The notes under the pieces: generated by a model
What the model was told of the DNA's origin: nothing
The model's database searches: none
What the model saw: the letters and a program-made list of their open reading frames with translations, nothing else
In this document: positions 17,473 to 25,605 of the stretch, piece by piece
How the letters are laid out: every line of letters begins with the position of its first letter
Numbering within the stretch: the stretch's first letter is position 1
Made by a program: the position numbers and the translations under genes
Origin: SURF-13 sp038924245
GTDB lineage: Bacteria > Pseudomonadota > Gammaproteobacteria > SURF-13
Length of the DNA stretch: 64,000 nt
Assembly (NCBI GenBank): GCA_038924245.1
Contig: JBCKVB010000002.1
Coordinates: 1 to 64,000, forward strand
Reading direction: 5' to 3'

Positions 17473-18627
17473 ATGGATTTTAATACCTTATTGAAGATGA
17501 TGGTGGAGAAAAACGCCTCCGATTTATTCATCACCGCGGGTATGCCGGCGAGCCTGAAAGTGCACGGCAAGATCGCGCCGGTGACGCCCGCGCCGCTCAA
17601 CGCGGAACAGACGCGCGCCATCGCCTACAGCCTGATGGACGCCAAACAGCGCGCCGAGTTCGACAAAACCCAGGAGTGCAACTTCGCCATCAACCCGCCC
17701 GGCGTGGGGCGTTTCCGCGTCAACGTGTTCGTGCAGCAGCAGCGCGTCGGCCTGGTGCTGCGCAAGATCGAGACCAGGATACCCAACTTCGAGGAGCTGC
17801 GCCTGCCGCCGATACTGAAAGACATCGCCATGACCCAGCGTGGCCTGGTGATCTTCGTGGGCGGCACCGGCTGCGGCAAATCCACCTCGCTCGCCGCCAT
17901 GGTCGGCTACCGCAACGAGAACAGCAGCGGCCACATCATCACCGTCGAGGACCCGATTGAATTCGTGCACGAGCATAAGGGCTGCATCATCACGCAGCGC
18001 GAGGTGGGCGTGGACACGGAAAGCTACGAGGTAGCATTGAAGAACACCCTGCGCCAGGCCCCGGACGTGATCCTGGTGGGTGAAATCCGCGCGCGCGAAA
18101 CCATGGAGCACGCCATCGCCTTCGCCGAAACCGGGCACCTGTGCCTGTCCACCCTGCACGCCAACAGCGCCAACCAGGCCATGGACCGCATCATCAATTT
18201 CTTCCCGGAGGAGCGCCGCCGGCAACTGCTCATGGACCTCTCGCTTAATCTCAAGGCGGTGATCTCGCAACGCCTGATCCCGACCAAGGACGGCAAGGCG
18301 CGGCGCGCGGTGGTGGAAATCCTGCTCAATACGCCGTTGGCCGCCGATTTCATCCTGAAAGGCGAGGTGCATCAACTGAAGGACCTCATGGCGCGTTCCA
18401 ATGAGCAGGGCATGAAGACCTTCGACCAGGCGCTGTTTGACCTCTACAAGACGGGCGAGATCAGTTACGAAGAGGCGCTGCGCAACGCCGACTCGCAAAA
18501 CGAACTGCGCCTGATGATCAAGCTGAGCGAGGAGGGCGGTGCGCAAAAACTCGCCCAAGCCGCGACGGGCTTGACGCTGCAAGAGACGGATACCGACACC
18601 GGAAACCTGATGGTAAAGCGTAAATAG
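17473..18627 (+). CDS. pilU: Type IV pilus retraction ATPase paralogue PilU
   Basis: Accessory retraction ATPase that works with PilT. The 384-residue product has KNASDLFITAG at the start, Walker A GGTGCGKST, Walker B APDVILVGEIRA and the His box HLCLSTLHANSANQ. It differs from PilT in lacking AIRNLIRE and in a longer C-terminal tail, as expected. It lies directly after pilT and is probably co-transcribed. A palindromic repeat begins three bases after the stop. Confidence 0.96.
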   Translation: MDFNTLLKMMVEKNASDLFITAGMPASLKVHGKIAPVTPAPLNAEQTRAIAYSLMDAKQRAEFDKTQECNFAINPPGVGRFRVNVFVQQQRVGLVLRKIETRIPNFEELRLPPILKDIAMTQRGLVIFVGGTGCGKSTSLAAMVGYRNENSSGHIITVEDPIEFVHEHKGCIITQREVGVDTESYEVALKNTLRQAPDVILVGEIRARETMEHAIAFAETGHLCLSTLHANSANQAMDRIINFFPEERRRQLLMDLSLNLKAVISQRLIPTKDGKARRAVVEILLNTPLAADFILKGEVHQLKDLMARSNEQGMKTFDQALFDLYKTGEISYEEALRNADSQNELRLMIKLSEEGGAQKLAQAATGLTLQETDTDTGNLMVKRK

Positions 18628-18629
18628 TT

Positions 18630-18696
18630 GTAGGTCAGGCTGCGAAGCTGCCTGACAATCACTGTGTCACGGAACGCTACGCGCACCGTGACCTAC
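18630..18696. repeat. Two-hairpin GTAGGTC repeat between pilU and pyrK
   Basis: A 67-bp unit with outer GTAGGTC/GACCTAC and two inner stems. It separates the convergent pilU and pyrK genes and ends within four bases of the pyrK stop. It could serve as a bidirectional terminator. Confidence 0.85.
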
Positions 18697-19589
18697 GTGT
18701 TTAAACTTGCTACTTGTAAAGCGTCAAACACCGGGCCGTCCACGCACACGCGTTTCATGGCCGGGCCGTGCGCGGTGCTGATCTCCACCACGCAACCCGC
18801 GCAGCCGCCCACCGCGCAGGCCATGTATTCTTCCAGCGACACTTGGCAGGGCAAATTGTAATCACGCGCCAGTTGCGCGCTCGCTTTCAGCATCGGGTGC
18901 GGGCCGCAGGCGTAGATCTCCACTTCTTTTCTCCGCGCGTCACTCAAGGCGTCGAGCCAGCGCCGCGCAAGATCAGTCACGTAACCCTCGAAACAGCCGG
19001 CATAGCCCTGCATACTGGCGAGGCGGCTCGCTATGCCCCAGTCTTCCATGAGCGGCATGGCGGCGATCACGCCTTCGGGCAGGCCGGGGATTAATATCTT
19101 TGAAGGCCGCGCCGTGAAGGGGAACAGTACTTCCGAGCCCATGATGACCAACGGCTGGTATTTTTTTTGCGCGCGCAACACATCGGCGAGAAACACCATG
19201 GGCGGAATGCCCACGCCGCCGCCCAACAGTAATGCGCGCGGCCGCTCCGGGTGCGGTGTGTAGGGCATGCCTATCGGCCCCATCAGGCTGATGGTTTCTC
19301 CCGTCTTGCGCCGCGCCAGCAGCCCCAGTCCCAAACCCGCGGTCTTGTAAAGAAACTCCACCCAGCCGTTGCCGGCGTCCACGCGCATGATGGACAGCGG
19401 GCGGCGCATCGGCAGCAGCGGATCGCAAGTGAGGTGCGCAAAGCTGCCCGGCCTGGCATGGGCCGCGCACTGCGGCGCACGCACGCGCAGCACGTATTGA
19501 TGGCCTGGATAACTCTGATGCGAGAGCACCTCGGCGTCTTCGACGAAAATCGTGCCGCGATGATGGGGTTTAGGTTTATTCGAGTTCAT
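18693..19589 (-). CDS. pyrK: Dihydroorotate dehydrogenase electron-transfer subunit (PyrK-like)
   Basis: A 298-residue FAD/[2Fe-2S] reductase subunit of the ferredoxin-reductase type. Visible motifs are the flavin-binding RRPLSIM, the LLGGGVGIPPMVFLA pyridine-nucleotide region, YACGPHPML, and the iron-sulfur ligands C258, C263, C266 and C282. In class 1B enzymes PyrK passes electrons from dihydroorotate to NAD. No pyrD lies nearby, so its partner is unknown. It overlaps the end of pyrC'. The final residues QVASLNT are encoded by a CAAGTAGCAAG repeat unit, so the native C-terminus may have been altered. Confidence 0.88.
   Translation of the reverse strand: MNSNKPKPHHRGTIFVEDAEVLSHQSYPGHQYVLRVRAPQCAAHARPGSFAHLTCDPLLPMRRPLSIMRVDAGNGWVEFLYKTAGLGLGLLARRKTGETISLMGPIGMPYTPHPERPRALLLGGGVGIPPMVFLADVLRAQKKYQPLVIMGSEVLFPFTARPSKILIPGLPEGVIAAMPLMEDWGIASRLASMQGYAGCFEGYVTDLARRWLDALSDARRKEVEIYACGPHPMLKASAQLARDYNLPCQVSLEEYMACAVGGCAGCVVEISTAHGPAMKRVCVDGPVFDALQVASLNT
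18706..18716. repeat. CTTGCTACTTG unit at the pyrK 3' end
   Basis: A single unit of the CAAGTAGCAAG family. On the minus strand it is translated as part of the PyrK tail. Other members are at 24536-24602, 25526-25605, 52078-52101 and 59152-59182. Confidence 0.6.
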
Positions 19590-20853
19590 ACACCACTTCG
19601 CCCGCGAGCAGCGTGTGCGTCACGCGTCCCTTGAATTCCCAGCCCAGGAAAGGCGTGTTGCAGCCGCGGCTACGCAGGGTCTCCGCGCCGAGGGTCCAGT
19701 GTTGTTCGGGATCGAAGATGCAGATGTCGGCGGGTGCGCCTACCTGGAGCGTACCGGCTTCGATGCCGAGGATGCGCGCCGGGCCGATGGTCAGGCGCGC
19801 GAGCGCGTCCGGCAGTGAAAGCACGCCCTCTTGCGCCAAACGCAAGGTGAGCGGCAGCAAGGTTTCCAGCGCCGAGATGCCGGGTTCGGTCTCGCTGAAG
19901 GGGCCGAGTTTGGCGTCGGCCTCGTGTGGCTGATGATCGGAGCAGATGGCGCTCAACGTGTTTTGCGCCAGCGCGTGGCGCAAGCCTTCCAGATCGCGCC
20001 GCGCGCGCAGCGGCGGGCGCACGTGGCACAGGCTGTTGAAGTGGCCGAGATCCATGTCGGTGAGATGCAGGTGGTGTGCGCTCACATCGGCCGTCACCGG
20101 CAGGCCGTCATGCTGCGCGTGCCCTATCATCTGCACCGCGCGCGCGGAAGATACATGACAGAAATGCGCGCGTACGCCGGTTTGTTCGATCAGGATCAGC
20201 TCGCGCGCCACTGCGGCGGTTTCCGCGGACTCCGGAATGGCGGGCAGTCCCAGGCGCGTGCTCACCGCGCCCTCGTGCGCGCAACCGCCCGCCGCGAGCT
20301 GCGCGTCCTCGGCGTGCAGGAATACGGTGAGGCCATGCGTGGCCGCGTACTCCATGGCGCGGCGCATGATGAGCGCGTTGCTCACCGGATGCAGCGCATT
20401 GCTCACCCCCACGCAGCCCGCCTCTTTAAGCGCGGCCATTTCGCTCAGCTCCACACCAGCCAGACCCTTGGTGAGCGCGCCCAGCACCAGCACGCGCGCC
20501 TTGCCCGCCTGCGTGGCGCGCTGATGGATAAGCTCCGCCACCGCGGGTGTGTCTATCACCGGCTGGGTATCGGGCGGACAGCACAAGGTGGTGATGCCTC
20601 CCGCCGCCGCCGCCGCCGTCTCGCTGGCGATGGTCGCCTTGTGCTTGAAGCCCGGCTCGCGCAGCCGCGCCGACAGGTCTATGAGACCCGGGCACACGAT
20701 GCGCCCCTGCGCGGAGATTGCACGCTCCGCCTTGAAGCCCGCGGGCGCCTTGCCCAGCGCGACGATGCGCCCGGCGTCGAGATGCAGGTCTTGCACCTGG
20801 TCCACGCCATAGCCTGGGTCTATCAATCTTCCATTTTTGATAGATATTTTCAA
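19576..20853 (-). CDS. pyrC': Non-catalytic dihydroorotase-like PyrC'
   Basis: A 425-residue member of the dihydroorotase family. The catalytic zinc motif DxHxHxREPG is degenerate: residues 59-68 read DLSARLREPG, so both metal-binding histidines are replaced (S61 and R63). Other family parts remain, such as FLHAEDAQL, CHVSSARAV and SDHQPHEAD. This matches the PyrC' of Pseudomonas, which has no dihydroorotase activity but forms a complex with PyrB and is required for active aspartate transcarbamylase. It sits 19 bp downstream of pyrB, as in that system. A separate active dihydroorotase must exist elsewhere. Confidence 0.9.
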   Translation of the reverse strand: MKISIKNGRLIDPGYGVDQVQDLHLDAGRIVALGKAPAGFKAERAISAQGRIVCPGLIDLSARLREPGFKHKATIASETAAAAAGGITTLCCPPDTQPVIDTPAVAELIHQRATQAGKARVLVLGALTKGLAGVELSEMAALKEAGCVGVSNALHPVSNALIMRRAMEYAATHGLTVFLHAEDAQLAAGGCAHEGAVSTRLGLPAIPESAETAAVARELILIEQTGVRAHFCHVSSARAVQMIGHAQHDGLPVTADVSAHHLHLTDMDLGHFNSLCHVRPPLRARRDLEGLRHALAQNTLSAICSDHQPHEADAKLGPFSETEPGISALETLLPLTLRLAQEGVLSLPDALARLTIGPARILGIEAGTLQVGAPADICIFDPEQHWTLGAETLRSRGCNTPFLGWEFKGRVTHTLLAGEVVYELE

Positions 20854-21834
20854 TCAAGCCTCTCCTGAGTTTGTCGAAGGGCTGGGACGCAGGACGAGCG
20901 CCATGATGGCCATGCGTACCGCGGTGCCGTGGGTTACTTGCTGCAAAATCACCGAACGCGCCCCGTCCGCGACGCTGGAGGCGATCTCCACGCCGCGGTT
21001 GATCGGGCCGGGGTGCATCACGATGGCGTCCGGTTTGGCGCGGGAAAGCTTCTCCTCGGTGAGGCCGTACAGATGAAAGTATTCACGCTCGCTGGGAAGA
21101 AACGCCCCCTGCATGCGCTCGCGTTGCAGACGCAGCATCATCACCACGTCCACGTCGCAAAGGCCCGCACGCAGGTCGTGATACACGTGTACCCCCAGGG
21201 TTTCGATGTGTTGCGGGATCAGCGTCCTGGGCGCGATCACGCGCACGTCGGGCACGCCCAGCGTGGTGAGCGCGTGAATCTGCGAGCGCGCCACGCGCGA
21301 GTGCAGGATATCGCCCACGATGGCCACGCTGAGCGCGCCGAAGTCCGGCTTGTGGCGGCGGATGGTGAACATGTCCAGCATCGCCTGGGTGGGATGCGCG
21401 TGGCAGCCGTCACCGGCGTTGATGACGCTCACGTGCGGCGCGACGTGACGGGCGATGAAGTGCGCCGCGCCGCTCGCGCCGTGGCGCACCACGAACATGT
21501 CGCACTGCATGGCCTGCAGGTTGTGCAGCGTGTCCAGCAGCGACTCGCCCTTGCTGGCCGAGGAGGTGGACACGGCGATGTTGAGCACGTCGGCGGACAG
21601 ACGCTTGGCGGCGAGCTCGAACGTGGTGCGGGTGCGCGTGCTGGGCTCGAAGAACAGGTTGACGATGGTCTTGCCGCGCAGCAGCGGCACCTTTTTCACC
21701 GTTTGCTCGCCCACGCTGGTGAACGATTCCGCCGTGTCGAGGATTTCGGTGAGCAGCGCTGGCTCCAAACCCTCGATGGTGAGGAAGTGGCGCAACCGCC
21801 CCTGGTCATCGAGCTGGATATTGTGCGATCTCAT
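20854..21834 (-). CDS. pyrB: Aspartate carbamoyltransferase catalytic chain
   Basis: Condenses carbamoyl phosphate with aspartate, the committed step of pyrimidine synthesis. The 326-residue product has FFEPSTRTRTTFELAAKR (carbamoyl-phosphate loop), the SKGESLLDT loop, GDGCHAHPTQAMLD and HPGPINRGVE. I chose ATG 21834, which overlaps the pyrR stop (ATGA). The open frame continues upstream to 22218 but that part only mirrors pyrR. Its association with PyrC' suggests the Pseudomonas-type dodecameric enzyme. Confidence 0.96.
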   Translation of the reverse strand: MRSHNIQLDDQGRLRHFLTIEGLEPALLTEILDTAESFTSVGEQTVKKVPLLRGKTIVNLFFEPSTRTRTTFELAAKRLSADVLNIAVSTSSASKGESLLDTLHNLQAMQCDMFVVRHGASGAAHFIARHVAPHVSVINAGDGCHAHPTQAMLDMFTIRRHKPDFGALSVAIVGDILHSRVARSQIHALTTLGVPDVRVIAPRTLIPQHIETLGVHVYHDLRAGLCDVDVVMMLRLQRERMQGAFLPSEREYFHLYGLTEEKLSRAKPDAIVMHPGPINRGVEIASSVADGARSVILQQVTHGTAVRMAIMALVLRPSPSTNSGEA

Positions 21835-22340
21835 GACTTGCGCCGCACCGTGAGCACGAGCGGGTCGGGGCCGCTCAGTTTTACATATTCCTTGTTGCTC
21901 AATTCCATGTGTTGACCCACGACGCGCGCCTCGATGGGGAGTTCGCGCCCGCCGCGCTTCACCAGCACCGCCAGGGTCACGCTGGCCGGGCGTCCGTAGT
22001 CGAAGATTTCGTTCAGCGCGGCGCGGATGGTGCGCCCGGTGTAGAGCACGTCGTCCACCAGGATGATGTGCCGCTCCTCCACGCTGAACGGCAGGCGCGA
22101 GGGCTTGACCTCCGGATGCATGCCGATGCGCGTGAAGTCGTCGCGGTAAAACGAGATGTCCAGCACGCCCAGCGGTTCGGGCAGTTGCAACAGACGATGC
22201 AGTTTTTCCGCCACCCACACCCCGCCGGTGTGGATGCCGATCATGAGCGGGTCAGGCATGTCTTGCCGTTCGATCAGCGCGCGCAGCTCGCGCGCCAGGG
22301 TCTCGATCAGGTGCTGAACGTCCGGCGTGGCATTGCTCAT
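21831..22340 (-). CDS. pyrR: PyrR bifunctional regulator/uracil phosphoribosyltransferase
   Basis: A 169-residue phosphoribosyltransferase-fold protein. The PRPP-binding motif ILVDDVLYTGRTIRAAL is intact, and GIHTGGVWVA provides the other substrate loop. In Bacillus PyrR binds the pyr mRNA to cause attenuation. In gammaproteobacteria its regulatory role is less certain, and I see no clear attenuator here. The gene is embedded between ruvX and pyrB with four-base overlaps at both ends. Confidence 0.93.
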   Translation of the reverse strand: MSNATPDVQHLIETLARELRALIERQDMPDPLMIGIHTGGVWVAEKLHRLLQLPEPLGVLDISFYRDDFTRIGMHPEVKPSRLPFSVEERHIILVDDVLYTGRTIRAALNEIFDYGRPASVTLAVLVKRGGRELPIEARVVGQHMELSNKEYVKLSGPDPLVLTVRRKS

Positions 22341-22804
22341 CGGGCGCGCGTCTCATCCAGCCAGGTCTGCAAGATGACCTGCGCGGCGATATGGTCAATG
22401 GCGGGTTGACGACCGGCGGTCGCTCCCGGCCTCCTGCCTCCCGCGACACTAAGCCGTCCTTGGCTGGCGCGCCGGTTGTCGTTTTGTGACGCGCGCTGTG
22501 CGGCGTGCGAAGAGAGCCGCTCGTCCACGGTGTACACCGGCAGGCCGTAGCGCTGACCGAGTTGCAGGCTGAAACGCCGCGCCGCGCGCGCGACCGGGTG
22601 TTCTCCGCCCTCGCCCAGCGGCACGCCCACCACCAGCGCGCTCGGATGCCATTCCTGGATCAGGCGCGTGATCGCCTCCCAGTCCGGCTTGTTGCCGCGC
22701 GTGGGCAGGGTGACGAGCGGCGTGGCGCTGTGGGTGAGCTTCTGCCCCACCGCCACGCCGATGCGCCGGGTTCCGTAATCAAAACCGAGCAGGGTGGAGG
22801 TCAT
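22337..22804 (-). CDS. ruvX: Holliday-junction resolvase-like RuvX/YqgF with a repeat insertion
   Basis: RNase H-fold nuclease of 155 residues, linked to 16S rRNA 5'-end processing and proposed as a Holliday-junction resolvase. Motifs are LGFDYGTRRIGVAVG at the N-terminus, VVGVPLGEGG, TVDERLSSHAAQ and DHIAAQVIL. Between the last two, about residues 112-129, lies SQGRLSVAGGRRPGAT, encoded by the dispersed repeat at 22418-22470. Normal family members have only a short loop there. The frame is kept and the acidic catalytic residues on both sides remain, so the protein may still work. It overlaps pyrR by four bases and yqgE by four. Confidence 0.92.
   Translation of the reverse strand: MTSTLLGFDYGTRRIGVAVGQKLTHSATPLVTLPTRGNKPDWEAITRLIQEWHPSALVVGVPLGEGGEHPVARAARRFSLQLGQRYGLPVYTVDERLSSHAAQRASQNDNRRASQGRLSVAGGRRPGATAGRQPAIDHIAAQVILQTWLDETRAR
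22418..22470 (-). repeat. In-frame coding repeat, copy A (ruvX)
   Basis: A 53-bp copy of the dispersed repeat whose core is CCTGCCTCCCGCGACACT. The right end carries the AGCC/GGCT version of the second stem. In ruvX it is read on the reverse strand of the repeat (frame giving SVAGGRRPGAT). Confidence 0.93.
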
Positions 22805-23364
22805 GCGTGACCCACGTCGCCGGACAGGCGCGTGACATCCACGCCGAGCGAGGCCGCCGCCATGCTCCAGCGCTGTTCGGCGGGGGCGTGAAACAGGATG
22901 TGCGTATCGGCTTGCACGCTGAGCCAGGCGTTATCCAGCAGTTCCTGCTCCAGTTGTCCCGGCGCCCAGCCCGCGTAACCGAGCGCGGCGAGCGCCGCGC
23001 CGGGGAAGGCGTCTTGCGCGAGGGCGTTGAGAATATCGGGCGAGGTGGTGAGACTGATCCCGTCGTTCACCGGCAGGCTGCTCTCCCATTGCAACGGCGG
23101 CTGATGCAGGACAAACAGCGCGCCGGTTTGCACCGGTCCGCCGAGATAAACCGGGCGGGCGGCGATGTCCTCGCGCGCGGGGCGGAGGGAGATCTGTTCC
23201 AGCAGATAGCCGAAGTTCAGGTCGAGCGGACGGTTGATAACGATGCCGAGCGCGCCCTCGTCATCGTGTTGACACAGGTAAATGACGCTGTGGAAAAAGT
23301 GGGGGTCCGCCAAGGAGGGCATGGCGATCAGGAAGTGATTCCGCAGGGACCCTGATTCAATCAT
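22801..23364 (-). CDS. yqgE: YqgE/AlgH family protein (UPF0301)
   Basis: A 187-residue protein of the AlgH family. Motifs include the N-terminal NHFLIAMPSLADPHFFHSVI, HDDEGALGIVINRPL, VYLGGPVQTGALFVLH and GYAGWAPGQLEQEL. AlgH influences alginate expression in Pseudomonas, but the biochemical role is unknown. It lies upstream of ruvX with a four-base overlap and downstream of tonB, the order also seen in Pseudomonas. Confidence 0.95.
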   Translation of the reverse strand: MIESGSLRNHFLIAMPSLADPHFFHSVIYLCQHDDEGALGIVINRPLDLNFGYLLEQISLRPAREDIAARPVYLGGPVQTGALFVLHQPPLQWESSLPVNDGISLTTSPDILNALAQDAFPGAALAALGYAGWAPGQLEQELLDNAWLSVQADTHILFHAPAEQRWSMAAASLGVDVTRLSGDVGHA

Positions 23365-23451
23365 GTATCCGCATAGTATCGGTCAAAACCGCCCTGTAGC
23401 ACAAGGTGCGGCAGGCTGTTTTTTTCGCCGGCGGGCCTGTGGCTCATCCGG

Positions 23452-24396
23452 CTATTGCGTGGCGAAGCGGTTGTCGTGCAAAAACTGCCAGGTGCGCGTG
23501 ATGTGCAGGATATCGGTCTCTTGCAGGATGTCCTTGGGGAAGGGGGCGAAGGGGGCGGCGAGCTGCACGATGCGCATCGCGGCGTCGTCCAGCGCCTTGT
23601 GGCCGGAGGAGCGGCGCAGTTCGACGCTGCGTACCTTGCCGTCGGGATTGAGCGCCACGTCCAGCACCAGATTGCCGGAGAGATTGTTGCGCTTGGCCTC
23701 CTCCGGGTAATTGAGATTGCCGATGCGCTCCACCTTGGCGCGCCATGCCTCCATGTAGGCGGCGTATTTGTATTCGCGCGTGGCCGCGGAGATGAATTTC
23801 GCGCGCGGGCGCCGCGCGTAGGCGGCGCGCGCGTGGTTGATTTCGGCGCTTAAGCTGGCGATTTGCTGCATACTCTGCGCCACCAAATCTTGCGCGGAGG
23901 GCCTGGCGTCCGCTTGCGCATCATCAGCGGGGCTTGCCTGCGGCGCGGAGCCCGTCTTGGGCTGCGTTTTGGCGGACGGGGCGGTCTGGTGCGCGGATGG
24001 GGTGTCGGCGCTCAGCACCGGCGGTGTGGATTTCACCTGCTCCGCGGCGGCGGGCGGCGGCGCCGTCTGTTCCACAGTGGCGGGGGGCGGCAGTTCCGGA
24101 GGCACGTCGGCATCGGTGTTGCCGCCGCCCTGCTGCTGGACGTTGGCCAGGGTGTCGGCGCGCTCCGGTTTCTGCGCCGAGGACTGGGTGACCAGCGTGA
24201 TCTCCAGCGTGGACACGTGGTTTTGCAGGTTGTTTTTAAGCGCCTCGAAGTTTACGCCCAGAATCAGGATGGCGTGCAGCACGGCGGCAAAAAACAGCGT
24301 CAGCCCCAGCCGGTCATGCGTGCTCACGCCCGCACCCGCCGGGCGCGACAGGCGCTGGTCATTCCAGGGCGGCGGACTCGCTATTACCGCGGCCAT
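23452..24396 (-). CDS. tonB: TonB-family energy transducer
   Basis: A 314-residue protein with a single membrane helix at about residues 28-48 (LTLFFAAVLHAILILG), a proline/alanine-rich periplasmic linker (about 90-165), a helical segment, and a C-terminal TonB domain (NLNYPEEAKRNNLSGNLVLD to the end). By family it couples the proton motive force to outer-membrane receptors. In the same chromosomal position Pseudomonas aeruginosa carries TonB3, reported to be needed for twitching motility, so a link with the pil genes here is plausible but not shown. Confidence 0.93.
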   Translation of the reverse strand: MAAVIASPPPWNDQRLSRPAGAGVSTHDRLGLTLFFAAVLHAILILGVNFEALKNNLQNHVSTLEITLVTQSSAQKPERADTLANVQQQGGGNTDADVPPELPPPATVEQTAPPPAAAEQVKSTPPVLSADTPSAHQTAPSAKTQPKTGSAPQASPADDAQADARPSAQDLVAQSMQQIASLSAEINHARAAYARRPRAKFISAATREYKYAAYMEAWRAKVERIGNLNYPEEAKRNNLSGNLVLDVALNPDGKVRSVELRRSSGHKALDDAAMRIVQLAAPFAPFPKDILQETDILHITRTWQFLHDNRFATQ

Positions 24397-24545
24397 AGGC
24401 TGGTGTGCAACCTCTTTAACATGGCGTGGCTAATGATACCGCTCAGCACGCCAAAGATCACGGCCGCCGTCATGAACACCGGCAATAAATAGAACAGGCC
24501 GGGATGCGGGATGAACCAGGCATAGGCGAGCCAGAAGTAGCAAGA
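24387..24545 (-). pseudogene. Possible 3' remnant of a small membrane protein
   Basis: On the minus strand, a frame ending at 24387 reads YFWLAYAWFIPHPGLFYLL and then a second helix with FGVLSGIISHAMLKRL. This looks like a real pair of membrane helices. No start codon precedes it: the frame opens inside a CAAGTAGCAAG repeat, and the only ATG lies between the helices. I read it as the end of a gene whose 5' part was replaced by the repeat. It could also be chance. Confidence 0.4.
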
Positions 24546-24602
24546 GCACTGATCTTTGTGTTTTTTCTTGCCACTTGCTACTTGCTACTTGACACTTGTT
24601 TC
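24536..24602. repeat. CAAGTAGCAAG element at the gshB 3' side
   Basis: An AAGTAGCAAGAG arm and an inverted run of CTTGCTACTTG units are separated by about 20 bases ending in a T-run. A closely similar arrangement lies at 25526-25605, so the two copies bracket gshB. The gshB stop codon falls inside it. Confidence 0.75.
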
Positions 24603-25529
24603 TCAACCGCATCGAGAAACGCCGCTGAAATGTTTAACCCATACAATGCATCCAGTTCACGCGCGCACGTAGGGCTGGTGACGTTGATCTCGGTCAGGTA
24701 ATCGCCAATCACGTCCAGGCCCACGAACAGCAAACCTTTCTCGCGCAGGGTGGGGCCAACCTGTTCGCAAATCCAGCGGTCGCGCGCCGAGAGCGGCACG
24801 CCCACGCCGTGCCCGCCCGCGGCGAGGTTGGCGCGCGTCTCGCCCGGTGCCGGCAGGCGCGCCAATGCATAGGGTACCGGCTCGCCGTTGATGAGCAGAA
24901 TGCGTTTGTCGCCCGCGCTGATCTCCGGTAGGTAACGCTGCGCCATGACGAAATGCCGCGCGTACCCGGTCATGGTTTCGATAATCACGCCGATGTTGGG
25001 GATCATCCGCGCGCACGCGGAACACCGAGCTGCCGCCCATGGCGCCGAGCGGCTTTAAAATGATGTCGCCCTGCTCGTGCAAAAAATCGCGCAGTTGTCG
25101 CGGATTGCGCGTCACCAGGGTGGGCGGCGTGCACTGCGGGAACCAGGCGGTGAACAACTTTTCATTGCAGTCGCGCAGCGCGCGCGGTTTATTCACCACC
25201 AGCACGCCTTCCGCCTCGGCGCGTTCCAGCAGGTACGTGGTGTACACGTACTCCATGTCAAACGGCGGGTCTTTGCGCATCAGAATCACATCCAGCGCGG
25301 CGAGCGGCTCCGTGGTCTCCGCGCCGAAATCAAACCAGTGCGCGGGGTCGTCCCGCACGCGTAAGCCGCGCATGCGCGCGAAGCCGCGCCCGTCGCGCAG
25401 AAACAGGTCGCCCTGTTCCATGTAGGAAATTTTCCAGCCGCGCGCCTCCGCCGCGAGCAGCATGGCGAAGGTGGTGTCTTTTTCGATGTGTATCGTGGTG
25501 ATGGGGTCCATCACCACGCCTATATGCAA
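24578..25529 (-). pseudogene. gshB: Glutathione synthetase, single-base frameshift
   Basis: ATP-grasp enzyme that joins gamma-glutamylcysteine and glycine. Upstream of the shift the frame has HIGVVMDPITTIHIEKDT, MRKDPPFDMEYVYTTY, NKPRALRDCNEKLF and KPLGAMGGSSVFRV. Downstream, in another frame, it continues NIGVIIETMT, MAQRYLPEI, GDKRILLINGEP and GLDVIGDYLTEINVTSPT. The frames meet at the G4 run 24998-25001, where one extra base explains the break. This may be a sequencing error. The start is uncertain: TTG 25529 gives the usual N-terminus, and a GTG at 25574 is in frame, but both lie in a repeat. The C-terminal VSSSK is repeat-encoded. Confidence 0.9.
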
Positions 25530-25605
25530 GTTGCAAGTAGCAAGAGTGCTAACTGTTATGTTTTTCTTTGCCACTTGCTACTTGCTACTTACTACTTGAC
25601 ACTGC
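25526..25605. repeat. CAAGTAGCAAG element at the gshB 5' side
   Basis: The second bracket of gshB: GCAAGTTGCAAGTAGCAAGAG, about 20 spacer bases, a T-run, and then inverted CTTGCTACTTG units. It supplies the last codons of gshA (VSSSK) and the bases around the gshB start, leaving no normal ribosome site. Confidence 0.75.

Noticed and set aside
21835..22218. N-terminal extension of PyrB by 128 codons
   Set aside because: The extension is Arg/Ala/Gly-rich shadow coding of pyrR. The normal PyrB start at 21834 overlaps the pyrR stop.
22418..22470. Intein or self-splicing intron as explanation of the in-frame inserts
   Set aside because: At 53-71 bp they are far too short and lack splice motifs. 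The inserts are simply open in frame.
24998..25001. Programmed ribosomal frameshifting in gshB
   Set aside because: There is no slippery heptamer or adjacent pseudoknot evident, orthologues do not use recoding, and two other genes show the same kind of break at G runs. Indel error or mutation is simpler.
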